Below, one piece after another: positions 1-8,199 of a stretch of 47,337 nucleotides of DNA (the first letter of the stretch is position 1; each line of letters begins with the position of its first letter). The position numbers and the translations under genes are program-made. A model generated the notes under the pieces. That model saw only the letters and a program-made list of their open reading frames with translations, ran no database searches and had not been told where the DNA came from. The stretch is from DATJZG01 sp035499295 (GTDB lineage: Bacteria; Myxococcota; Myxococcia; Myxococcales; Anaeromyxobacteraceae), in contig DATJZG010000051.1 in the NCBI GenBank assembly GCA_035499295.1, forward strand, positions 1-47,337, in the 5' to 3' direction.

Positions 1-881
<881 letters not shown>

Positions 882-911
882 CGGCACTCCAGTCTTCGTG
901 GGGGAATCTTC

Positions 912-940
912 AGGAAAGCCCACCGGGACGGTGCTGTCAA
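912..940 (-). promoter_or_regulatory. Candidate sigma-70-like promoter for maeB
   Basis: Read on the minus strand, a perfect TTGACA (plus positions 935-940) is followed after 17 bases by TTTCCT (912-917), about 30 bases before the malic enzyme start. The -35 box is exact but the -10 box is weak, so this is only a candidate. Confidence 0.3.
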
Positions 941-1075
941 GAACCGAAAAAGACGCGTCGCGTTAGTGTAAAGCATGTAAACCGCTTGGGGCGGCGGTTT
1001 CCGCGATCTTGACGTCGAGTGATCGCGGGGATGAGAGGCCCCTCTTCGAGAGCGTCTCCGCCACTCCCCGGCGAT

Positions 1076-1990
1076 CTAGCGATGCCCACCCCGGCGCGAC
1101 TCGAGGGCCTCCATCTCGTCGACCGTTCGCGGCCAGTCGTCCTTGAGAAGCCGGGAGAGCGAGCGATCCGACAGGATGCGCCCGCCCGTCTGGCATCGCG
1201 GGCAGTAATCGGTCTCGTTGTCGGCGTAGGCGATCCGCTGCACCAGGGTGCCGCAGTCCGGGCAAGGCTTTCGGTGGCGCCCGTGGACCGCCATCCCCTC
1301 CCGGAAGGCGGTCACGCCCTCGGGGAACTCCCCGGCCGCCTCGAGTTCGAGCCGGTCGATCCACTCGCGCAGCACGGCTTGGGTGGCCTCGCGGAGCCGC
1401 TCCATCTCTCCGGGCTCCAGCTGGGAGGTGAGCCGGACCGGGGAGAGGCGCGCGCGGTGCAGGATCTCGTCCGAGTAGGCGTTGCCGATCCCGGAAAAGA
1501 GCCGAGGGTCGGTGAGCGCCCGCTTCAGGGTGTGGTTCTCGCGAGTGAGCGCCTCCCGGAAGTCCTCCGCTCCCGCCTCGAGCGGCTCGACTCCGCCGCG
1601 GTGGAGCGATAGGAGGGCCTTGCGCCCGGCGAGGAGGTGCAGCGAGGCCCGCCGCTTGGTACCGGCCTCCGTGAGCGTCAGGGTCCCGCGCGGGAAGTCG
1701 AAGGCGGCGAGCCCTGTCCTGCCGGGCAGCTTCGCCCCGGGCTCCTTCCAATGCAGCCGCCCGGCGATCATGAGGTGCAGGACGAGGAAGAGATCGCCTT
1801 CGAGGGAGAACACGAGCCTCTTGCCCAGTCGCGACACCTGAAGGATCTTGCGGCCGAAGGCGTCAGTGAGGGAGGGCTCGGCGGTGCGCACGAGAAACGG
1901 GCTCGCGACCCGCACCCGCTCGAGGGTCTCGGAGACGACGCGGGCGCGGAGCGCCCTCACGTAGGTCTCGACGTCCGGCAGCTCCGGCAC
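1076..1990 (-). CDS. Fpg/Nei-family DNA glycosylase (formamidopyrimidine-DNA glycosylase-like)
   Basis: This 304-residue protein starts at a GTG that puts the family's catalytic N-terminus PELPDVETYVRALR directly after the initiator, which fixes the start. Pro and Glu at mature positions 1 and 2 are the Schiff-base and catalytic residues of Fpg/MutM. Other family marks are LGKRLVF (the catalytic lysine) and IGNAYSDEILHRARLSP. A C-terminal zinc finger has CPDC and CPRC pairs. The enzyme would remove oxidised bases such as 8-oxoguanine and nick the abasic site. The zinc-finger hairpin reads YADNETDYCPRCQ, whereas canonical Fpg has a GR(G/S)T sequence with the DNA-binding arginine there, so this is probably a paralogous Fpg-like branch and not the housekeeping MutM. 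The gene is divergent from plsC with about 48 bases between them. Family assignment is firm; exact lesion range is unknown. Confidence 0.9.
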   Translation of the reverse strand: MPELPDVETYVRALRARVVSETLERVRVASPFLVRTAEPSLTDAFGRKILQVSRLGKRLVFSLEGDLFLVLHLMIAGRLHWKEPGAKLPGRTGLAAFDFPRGTLTLTEAGTKRRASLHLLAGRKALLSLHRGGVEPLEAGAEDFREALTRENHTLKRALTDPRLFSGIGNAYSDEILHRARLSPVRLTSQLEPGEMERLREATQAVLREWIDRLELEAAGEFPEGVTAFREGMAVHGRHRKPCPDCGTLVQRIAYADNETDYCPRCQTGGRILSDRSLSRLLKDDWPRTVDEMEALESRRGGHR

Positions 1991-2038
1991 CCCGCCATTC
2001 TAGCCTCGCGGACGTCGCTGGCCGCCGCCGCCTTCCGA

Positions 2039-2824
2039 ATGGTAGAAGCGGGCGTGGCCCGCCCCCGCGTTCCCGGATTCCTCATCCCCCCGCTCGCCGC
2101 CCTTGCCTACGTCGTGGTGATCGGGGCCTGCATCCTCTGGCTTCCACTCCAGGCGCTGCTCCTCGCGGTGACCTTTCCGTTCGACCGGAACCGGCGCGCC
2201 GCCGGCCGCTTCCTCCGGCTGGTCGGGGCGCTCCCGACCTACGCCTATCTTCTCTGGCATGTCCGGGTGGAGGGGAGGCCGCCGCGAGGACGGGCCTACG
2301 TGGCGGTCTCGAACCACCAGTCCTCCCTGGACATCTTCGCCCTCTCCCGGCTGCCGAGGGAGATGAAGTGGATGGCCAAGCAGGAGCTCTTCCGCGTCCC
2401 CTGGTTCGGGTGGATGTTCTCGCTCGCCGGTGACATCGCGGTTCGCCGTGGCGACCGGGAAAGCGGGGGCGAGGCGCTCACGCGGGCGCGCCGCTACCTC
2501 GACACCGGGATGCCGGTCATGATCTTTCCCGAGGGGACGCGCAGCCGCGACGGAAAGATGCTGCCTTTCAAGCCCGGCGCCTTCCGGCTCGCCATCGAGG
2601 CGCAGGTCCCGGTGCTCCCCATCGCCGTCTGCGGCAGCTCCGATGGCATGCCCAAGGGGAGCCCATGGATAAGACCGGCCCTGGTGCTCGTCCGGGTCCT
2701 CGAGCCCGTCGACACCGCGGGAATGACCGGCGCCGACGTGGTTCGCCTCCTCGCGTCGGTCCGAGAGCGCATCGGGGCAGCGGAGGCGGAGCTCCGCCAG
2801 GAGCGCGAGGCGGAGGGCTGGTAA
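2039..2824 (+). CDS. plsC: 1-acyl-sn-glycerol-3-phosphate acyltransferase (PlsC family)
   Basis: The 261-residue product has an N-terminal hydrophobic stretch (about residues 15-45), then the acyltransferase motif SNHQSSLDIF, which holds the HX4D catalytic pair, and later the FPEGTRSRDG substrate-binding motif. These are diagnostic of the PlsC/LPLAT family. The enzyme acylates lysophosphatidic acid at position 2 on the inner membrane during phospholipid synthesis. I chose the ATG at 2039 because it begins just before the hydrophobic segment. An upstream open frame would overlap the divergent glycosylase gene. No clear ribosome site precedes it. The gene is followed by a hairpin and then the aminotransferase gene, so it is probably a single transcription unit. 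Another lysophospholipid acyltransferase specificity is possible. Confidence 0.88.
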   Translation: MVEAGVARPRVPGFLIPPLAALAYVVVIGACILWLPLQALLLAVTFPFDRNRRAAGRFLRLVGALPTYAYLLWHVRVEGRPPRGRAYVAVSNHQSSLDIFALSRLPREMKWMAKQELFRVPWFGWMFSLAGDIAVRRGDRESGGEALTRARRYLDTGMPVMIFPEGTRSRDGKMLPFKPGAFRLAIEAQVPVLPIAVCGSSDGMPKGSPWIRPALVLVRVLEPVDTAGMTGADVVRLLASVRERIGAAEAELRQEREAEGW

Positions 2825-2857
2825 CGCGCCTGGGCCCCGGGGCGAGCCCCAGGCGCG
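2825..2857 (+). terminator. Strong hairpin after plsC
   Basis: A perfect 10-bp stem, CGCGCCTGGG (2825-2834) with CCCAGGCGCG (2848-2857), begins one base after the plsC stop codon. There is no T-run after it, so it may act as a weak intrinsic terminator or an mRNA 3' end stabiliser. Confidence 0.45.
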
Positions 2858-2898
2858 AAGCGGCGACCCCGGCGGGCGCGTGCTAGCCTCGAGAAATC

Positions 2899-4170
2899 AT
2901 GCCTCCAGACCTCCCGCCCGTGCACCTGAACGCTTTTCGCTCCGTCCCGCGGACCGGCGTCATCTTCGTCACCACCGAGGCGGCCAAGCTCGGGTTCGGC
3001 CGCGACCCCGACTGGTGCAACCTGGGACAGGGTCAGCCGGAGACGGGGCCGCTCCCCGGCGCTCCGGCGCGGGTGCATGAGATCGCCATCGAGGTCGACG
3101 ACCAGGAATACGCACCGGTGCCCGGTCTGTGGGAGCTGCGCGAGGCGATCGCCGCGCTCTACAACCGGCTCTACCGCCGCGGGCTGCCCTCTCAGTACTC
3201 GGCCGAGAACGTGAGCGTCTCGGGAGGAGGCCGCGCCTCCCTGACGAGAGCCGCGGCGAGCCTGGGGCACGTGAACCTCGGCCATTTCCTTCCCGACTAC
3301 ACTGCCTACGAGGAACTCCTCGACATCTTCAAGGCTTTCACGGCCATTCCCATCCTGCTCGAGGGAGAGCGCGGGTACGCCTTCACCGTGGATGACCTGC
3401 GCCGGGAGGTGACCGGCCGCGGCCTCGCGGCCCTGCTCATGTCGAATCCCTGCAACCCGACCGGAAAGCTGGTGCAGGGAGAGGAGCTCGCTCGCTGGGT
3501 CGCGCTCGCGCGGGAACTCGACTGCGCCCTGCTCGCGGACGAGTTCTACTCGCACTACGTCTGGACGGGCGCGCCGGGACGCTTGCCGGTCGAGAGTGCT
3601 GCCCGCTACGTGGAGGACGTGAACCGCGACCCGGTGGTGATCTTCGACGGGCTCACCAAGAACTGGCGCTACCCGGGATGGCGCGTCACCTGGACCGTAG
3701 GCCCGAAGCGCGTGATCGAGGCGGTTGCTTCCGCGGGCTCGTTCCTCGACGGGGGCGGCTCGAAGCCGCTGCAGCGCGCCGCCCTGCCGCTTCTCACGGA
3801 TGAGGTGGTGGAGGCCGAGACGAACGCCATTCACCGCACCTTCGGGGAGAAGCGCTGGAAGCTACTCTCCGGGCTGGAGCGGCTCGGGATCCGGGTCGAC
3901 CGTGCCCCCGACGGCACCTTCTACGTCTGGGGCAACGTCTCGCAGCTCCCCCCTCCGCTCAACGAGGGCATGGGGTTCTTCCGCGCGGCGCTCGAGAAGA
4001 AGGTCATCAGCGTCCCCGGGGAGTTTTTCGACGTGAACCCGGGGCAGCGGCGCCGGCGCCAGATCTCGAGGTTCCGCTCCTACGTTCGCTTCTCGTTCGG
4101 GCCAGGCCTCGCCACGCTGGAGAAGGCACTCGAGCGCCTGCAGGTGCTGATCGCAGAAGCCCGCAAGTGA
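2899..4170 (+). CDS. PLP-dependent class I/II aminotransferase
   Basis: This 423-residue protein shows the fold-type-I aminotransferase landmarks in order: the substrate-side segment NLGQGQPETGPLP near the N-terminus, EYAPVPGLWELREAIAALY, the cofactor motif SNPCNPTGK, the aspartate in LLADEFYSHYVW, and the Schiff-base lysine in DGLTKNWRYPGWR. It would transfer an amino group between an amino acid and a 2-oxo acid in the cytosol, using pyridoxal phosphate. The particular substrate cannot be read from the sequence. The neighbours (plsC upstream, hyp genes convergent downstream) do not point to a pathway. The ATG start is preceded by only a weak GAGAA. The length is typical for the family. Confidence 0.88.
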   Translation: MPPDLPPVHLNAFRSVPRTGVIFVTTEAAKLGFGRDPDWCNLGQGQPETGPLPGAPARVHEIAIEVDDQEYAPVPGLWELREAIAALYNRLYRRGLPSQYSAENVSVSGGGRASLTRAAASLGHVNLGHFLPDYTAYEELLDIFKAFTAIPILLEGERGYAFTVDDLRREVTGRGLAALLMSNPCNPTGKLVQGEELARWVALARELDCALLADEFYSHYVWTGAPGRLPVESAARYVEDVNRDPVVIFDGLTKNWRYPGWRVTWTVGPKRVIEAVASAGSFLDGGGSKPLQRAALPLLTDEVVEAETNAIHRTFGEKRWKLLSGLERLGIRVDRAPDGTFYVWGNVSQLPPPLNEGMGFFRAALEKKVISVPGEFFDVNPGQRRRRQISRFRSYVRFSFGPGLATLEKALERLQVLIAEARK

Positions 4171-4534
4171 GCCGAGGGGCACCCTTTTGGGGTCAAAAGT
4201 GACGACTCGGTGACGGCAGCGAAACGTCTCCATGCGGATCCCGGAAAGGCCTTCCGGCGAGGCTTCGCCCCGTACAGGATAGGAACCTGCGGTCGGGGAG
4301 TATTCTGAGGGTGCCTACATGTATGCATCGAGGGCGGACACGATTCTGAAGCTTTGGCGCGTGGTCCATATGGGCCGCGCCGTGCGCACCGAGCGCGACG
4401 AAACCGACCCCTCGCAGCCCCTTTCGACGCAGAAAGCTTCCGAAAGCGCACCCCGGGACGCGGCGGAACTGGCGCGACTCGTCGCGCTCTCCGATCACCA
4501 GTAAGGCTTCGGCTCCCAGGGGCGGAGGCGCGGT
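4171..4534. other. 364-base gap between the aminotransferase and hypB
   Basis: This region lies between two convergent genes. It contains a possible 61-codon reading frame (listed separately) and a short imperfect inverted repeat around ACCCTTTTGGGGT near 4190. I see no tRNA, riboswitch signature or clear terminator with a T-run. Base composition is slightly less GC-rich than in the flanking genes. Confidence 0.4.
4319..4504 (+). CDS. Possible small protein of unknown function (61 aa)
   Basis: A 61-residue frame starts at an ATG preceded by GAGGG seven bases upstream, which is a reasonable ribosome site. The product (MYASRADTILKLWRVVHMG...) is charged, has no membrane segment, no signal peptide and no motif I recognise. 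By my count about three quarters of its third codon positions are G or C, lower than in the sure genes of this window, so it may be non-coding. It stands alone in a gap between convergent genes. Confidence 0.27.
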   Translation: MYASRADTILKLWRVVHMGRAVRTERDETDPSQPLSTQKASESAPRDAAELARLVALSDHQ

Positions 4535-5386
4535 CTAGTGATCGCGGCCGTGCGCGTGTCCGTGGCGGTGGACGGTCCCGTCCGCGTGTCGGTGCTCGTG
4601 GTCGTGCTCGTGGTCGTGCGCGTGCGAATGGTCGTGATCGCGCGAATGGTCGTGGTCGTGCTCATGGGTATGAGCAGCAGGGGCGCCGGCGGCGCGCTTC
4701 GGGACGCGGGCCTTCCGCTCCTCGAGCCATCCCGTCCACTCCGCCATGCCCTGGCCGGTGCGGGCCGAGACTTGGATCGCGTTCGGCTTCGGCATGACGC
4801 GCCTCAAGCCGTCGAGGATGCGATCGACTTTCACGTCGAGGTGCGGGAGCAAATCGCACTTCGTGAGGACCACGAGGTCGGCGGCCTTGAACATCACCGG
4901 GTACTTGAGCGGCTTGTCCTCCCCCTCCGTCACCGACAGCGCCACCACGTTCGCCGCCTGTCCCAGATCGTAGATGGCCGGGCACACCAGGTTGCCGACG
5001 TTCTCGATGAAGAACACGTCGAGCTCGGTCCAGGGGAAGCCGTGGAGCGCATGGTGGACGAGATCCGCGTCCAGGTGGCACCCTTGGCCGGTCGTGATGG
5101 GTCGTGATGGGATCCCGGCGGCTTCGAGGCGCCGGGCGTCGTTGTCGGTGGCGAGATCGCCCGACACCGCGCCCAGGCGCCAGCGGCGCTCGGTCGCTCG
5201 GGAAGTCGCTTCGAGGAGGGCGGTCTTCCCGGCTCCCGGCGATCCCATGAGGTTCAAGGCGAGGACGCCCTGCTCCACGAAGTGCTCGCGGTTGTGCTGC
5301 GCCTGGCGGTCGTTGCCCGCCAGGATCTTCTCGTGGACGTCCACCGGGACGAGCTTCGGGTCACCGCATCCACACGTCGTGCACAT
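4535..5386 (-). CDS. hypB: Hydrogenase nickel incorporation GTPase HypB with C-terminal His-rich tail
   Basis: This 283-residue GTPase delivers nickel to the large subunit of [NiFe] hydrogenase together with HypA. The N-terminus MCTTCGCGDP holds the CxxCGC metal motif (Cys2, Cys5, Cys7). The Walker A motif GSPGAGKT lies at 48-55, the G-domain metal site is in TTGQGCHLDADL, and ENVGNLVCP and LTKCDLL follow. The last 45 residues contain 19 histidines in HxH patterns (HTHEHDHDHS... to HGHAHGRDH). Histidine-rich stretches for nickel storage are known in some HypB proteins, but usually lie near the N-terminus between the Cys motif and the G domain. The start is the ATG at 5386, which overlaps the hypA stop by one base (TGATG). 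It is the last gene of the hyp operon. Confidence 0.95.
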   Translation of the reverse strand: MCTTCGCGDPKLVPVDVHEKILAGNDRQAQHNREHFVEQGVLALNLMGSPGAGKTALLEATSRATERRWRLGAVSGDLATDNDARRLEAAGIPSRPITTGQGCHLDADLVHHALHGFPWTELDVFFIENVGNLVCPAIYDLGQAANVVALSVTEGEDKPLKYPVMFKAADLVVLTKCDLLPHLDVKVDRILDGLRRVMPKPNAIQVSARTGQGMAEWTGWLEERKARVPKRAAGAPAAHTHEHDHDHSRDHDHSHAHDHEHDHEHRHADGTVHRHGHAHGRDH

Positions 5387-5730
5387 CAGGGCACCTCCAT
5401 CTCGATGGTCTCCAGCAGGATCTCGTCTCCTCCGGCCGCGATCCGCGCCGGGAGCTCGCAGCGCGCGCAGGTGAGGACCTCTCCCTTCGGGATCTCCCTC
5501 CCGCAGGACGGACAGGCCCAACGCGCCGCCACCTGTCGAAGCTCGAGCGGGGTCCTATCGCAAAGGGTGCCGGAGCGAAAGGTGTCGTAGGCGGTCTGGA
5601 AGAGTTCGGGGTCCACGCCGGAGAGCTCTCCGATCGAGACGACGAGCCGGTGGATCGCGGTGGCGCGGCGGGCGACCGCCTCCTGCTCGACGCGCGTCAC
5701 CAGAGACTGGATGAGGGAGTACTCGTGCAC
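5386..5730 (-). CDS. hypA: Hydrogenase maturation nickel metallochaperone HypA
   Basis: HypA hands nickel to hydrogenase precursors with HypB. I place the start at the GTG at 5730, which gives MHEYSLIQSLV. His2 directly after the initiator is the nickel ligand of the family, so the longer upstream frame must be wrong. The product is 114 residues, the usual size. The zinc site is two CxxC pairs, CPSC and CARC, in the C-terminal half. It lies 13 bases after hypE and is translationally coupled to hypB. Confidence 0.95.
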   Translation of the reverse strand: MHEYSLIQSLVTRVEQEAVARRATAIHRLVVSIGELSGVDPELFQTAYDTFRSGTLCDRTPLELRQVAARWACPSCGREIPKGEVLTCARCELPARIAAGGDEILLETIEMEVP

Positions 5731-5743
5731 GGTCTGTTCCGGC

Positions 5744-6763
5744 TCAGCAGATCCGCGGCAGGGGCTCGCCCTCGGGCTCGGCAAGCATCCGGCGCCCCAG
5801 GCCGGTGTCGAGGATCACCTGGCCTGGCCGCTCGGCGATGGCGGTGCCGACGATGGCGGCGCGTCCGCCCAGCGGGTGCTTCCGGAGCGCGGCCAGGACG
5901 CGCTCGGCGGCTTGCGGCCGCACCCCCACCACCGCCTTGCCCTCGTTCGCGACCACGAGCGGGTCGATGCCCAGCACCTCGCAGGCGGCGCGGACCTCGG
6001 GGTTCACCGGCACGGCGCGCTCGTCCAGGATCACTCCCACCCCACCCTTCCCTGCCATCTCGTGCATCACCGACGCCAACCCGCCGCGAGTCGGGTCCTT
6101 CATCGCCACTACGTCGTCGCCGCCGGCGCGCAGCGCCTCCCGCACCAGGCCGTTCAGCGGGGCCACGTCCGACCGGAGGTCCCCCTCCAGCCCCATCTGG
6201 TGGCGGCGGGTCATCACCGCCATCCCGTGATCGCCGATGCTCCCGGTTACCAGGATGCGGTCCCCGGGGCGCAGCCCGGCGTCGGTGACCACCCGGTCGG
6301 CGAGCGCCACCCCGGTGGTGTTGAGCACCACTCCGTCGATTTCGCCTCGCCCCATCACCTTGGTGTCGCCGGTCACGATGGGGGCCCCGGCCTCGCGGCT
6401 CGCCGCCAGGATCGAGTCGCGGATCCGCTCCAACTCCGGGCGCGGGAACCCCTCTTCCAGGATGACCGCACAGGTGAGCGCGAGCGGCTCGGTGGCTCCC
6501 ATCATGGCGAGGTCGTTCACCGTCCCGCACACCGACAGGCGGCCGATGTCGCCCCCAGGGAAGAAGATGGGGTGGACCACGTGGGAGTCGGTGGTCACGA
6601 CGAGCCAGCGGTCGCCGACGCGGATGGCGGCCCCGTCGTCGAGCGCCGAGAGCCCGATCCCGTCCACCGGAGAGGCCAGCTTCAGGAAGACGTCCTCGAT
6701 GAGGGCCCGCATGGCGCGCCCCCCGGCACCGTGCTTCAGCGCCACCTTCTCCCCGGAGGTCAA
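5744..6763 (-). CDS. hypE: Hydrogenase maturation factor HypE (carbamoyl dehydratase)
   Basis: HypE takes the carbamoyl group from HypF onto its C-terminal cysteine and dehydrates it, using ATP, to the thiocyanate that supplies the cyanide ligands of the [NiFe] centre. The product is 339 residues and ends in the invariant PRIC with the acceptor cysteine last. Other marks are KHGAGGRAM near the N-terminus, SALDDGAAIRV, GDTKVMGRGE and KDPTRGGLASVMHEM, all typical of the AIR-synthase fold. The best start is a TTG at 6763. It overlaps the hypD stop as TTGA and is preceded by AAGGAGG, an excellent ribosome site. A GTG seven codons in has no such site. Confidence 0.94.
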   Translation of the reverse strand: MTSGEKVALKHGAGGRAMRALIEDVFLKLASPVDGIGLSALDDGAAIRVGDRWLVVTTDSHVVHPIFFPGGDIGRLSVCGTVNDLAMMGATEPLALTCAVILEEGFPRPELERIRDSILAASREAGAPIVTGDTKVMGRGEIDGVVLNTTGVALADRVVTDAGLRPGDRILVTGSIGDHGMAVMTRRHQMGLEGDLRSDVAPLNGLVREALRAGGDDVVAMKDPTRGGLASVMHEMAGKGGVGVILDERAVPVNPEVRAACEVLGIDPLVVANEGKAVVGVRPQAAERVLAALRKHPLGGRAAIVGTAIAERPGQVILDTGLGRRMLAEPEGEPLPRIC

Positions 6764-7893
6764 GCGACCTCCTTCAAATCGGGGTGACCGCCATAGACGT
6801 GCCAGATCTTGCAGGCGCCCTCGGAGGAAACCATGCACGCGCCCACCGGGCTCTCGGGACGGCACTCCTTTCCGAAGAGCTTGCACTGGTCGGGCTTGGC
6901 GAGCCCCGACATGATCGAGCCGCAGATGCACTGGTCGGCGAGGAGGTTCTTCTCGGCGCCGCCGACCGCCGCGGTGTCGATGCGGAAGCGATGGCGCGCG
7001 TTGACCCTGTCCCACTCGGGCTTGAGCTCCAGGTTCCCGCGCGGAACCCGGGCGATGCCGCGCCAGTTGCCGCCCACCACGTCGAAGACTTGCCAGAGCT
7101 TGGCGAGCGCGGCCCGATTCCCTTCCTTGGTCACGCAGCGCGGGTAGCAGTTCATCACCTCGGGCCGCTTCAGGCGGATGAGGCGAACGAGCTCCACCAC
7201 CGCGGCGAGGACGTCGAGGGGCTCGAAGCCCGCCACTACCACCGGAGTCCCCGTCCGCCGCGCGAAGGGCTCGAAGATGCCCCAGCCGGTGATGGTGGCC
7301 GCATGCCCGGCGGCGATGAAGCCCTCGATGTTCGTCTCCTTCATCTCGCTGACCACGTCCATGGCCGCAGGCACGTACTTGTGGGACGACAGCACCGAGA
7401 AGTTCTCCGGCACCCCGGCGAGGAGGGTGGCCGCCGTCGCCACGGCGGTGGTCTCGAAGCCGCTCGCGAAGAACACCACCTGCTCCGCCGGGCGCTGCCG
7501 GGCGAGATCGACGGCCTGGGACACGCTGTAGACGACCTCCACCTTGCCGCCGTCGGCTTGGGCGTCGGCGAGGGACTTGGAAGTCCCGGGGAGTCGCAGC
7601 ATGTCGCCGTAGGTGCAGACGCGCGCCCCCTGGGCCGCGAGGGCCACCGCCTCGTCCACCTCGGGAGTGTCGGTGACGCAAACCGGGCACCCGGGTCCCA
7701 TGATCACGTCGAGCTTGCGGGGGAAGGAGGCCCTGAGCCCGAAGCGGGCGATGGCCTGCTCGTGGCTGCCGCACACGTGCATGACCGCGACCGGCGAGCG
7801 GCCGATGGCCTCTACCTCCCGCTCCAAGGCCTCGGTGAGGGCGCGAGCCTTGTCCGGGTCCCGGAACTTGAGCTCTTCGGCGGGGCTAGGCAC
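6760..7893 (-). CDS. hypD: Hydrogenase formation protein HypD
   Basis: HypD is the iron-sulfur scaffold that, with HypC, carries the iron atom while the cyanide and CO ligands are attached. The 377-residue protein has the characteristic MHVCGSHEQAIARFGLR segment and GPGCPVCVT with its redox-active CxxC. YGDMLRLPGTSKSL, FFASGFETTA and HKYVPAAMD follow, then the cysteine-rich C-terminal part (DQCICGSIMSG, GKECRPESPVGACMVS) that binds the 4Fe-4S cluster. It overlaps hypC by eight bases and hypE by four, so the genes are co-translated. Confidence 0.96.
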   Translation of the reverse strand: MPSPAEELKFRDPDKARALTEALEREVEAIGRSPVAVMHVCGSHEQAIARFGLRASFPRKLDVIMGPGCPVCVTDTPEVDEAVALAAQGARVCTYGDMLRLPGTSKSLADAQADGGKVEVVYSVSQAVDLARQRPAEQVVFFASGFETTAVATAATLLAGVPENFSVLSSHKYVPAAMDVVSEMKETNIEGFIAAGHAATITGWGIFEPFARRTGTPVVVAGFEPLDVLAAVVELVRLIRLKRPEVMNCYPRCVTKEGNRAALAKLWQVFDVVGGNWRGIARVPRGNLELKPEWDRVNARHRFRIDTAAVGGAEKNLLADQCICGSIMSGLAKPDQCKLFGKECRPESPVGACMVSSEGACKIWHVYGGHPDLKEVA

Positions 7894-8182
7894 GGTCGCG
7901 CTCCTTTCCGGACGCGATCTCGCCGCGAACGTCTTCGGCCATCAGATCCTCGGAGCCCGCCTCCTTCAGGATCTGATCGAAGAGCGCGAGCGTCTCCTCC
8001 ACCTCCGACGGCGGGATGCGCCGGATGGCGAACCCGACGTGGTTGAGGACGTAATCACCGGGCTTCACCGGTTCGTCCACGATGTCGAGGCGGAGCTCGC
8101 GCTTCACCCCGAAGAAGTCCACCAGCGCCGACAACCCGTCGCTGGAGAGGGAAAGAACCTTGCCAGGAACCCCGAGGCACAT
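7886..8182 (-). CDS. hypC: Hydrogenase assembly chaperone HypC/HupF
   Basis: The 98-residue product starts MCLGVPGKV, with the essential Cys2 that binds iron and the hydrogenase precursor. VDFFGVKRELRLDIV and KPGDYVLNHVGFAIRRI follow as in other HypC proteins. The tail (after about residue 75) is a little longer and more charged than in E. coli HypC. It sits 17 bases after hypF and overlaps hypD. Confidence 0.96.
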   Translation of the reverse strand: MCLGVPGKVLSLSSDGLSALVDFFGVKRELRLDIVDEPVKPGDYVLNHVGFAIRRIPPSEVEETLALFDQILKEAGSEDLMAEDVRGEIASGKERDRA

Positions 8183-8199
8183 GAGACGACTCCGTTTCT

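Noticed and set aside
4538..5107. A long valine-rich frame opposite hypB
   Set aside because: It is the antisense reading of the His-rich tail and the GTPase domain of hypB; no family motif, and hypB is certain.
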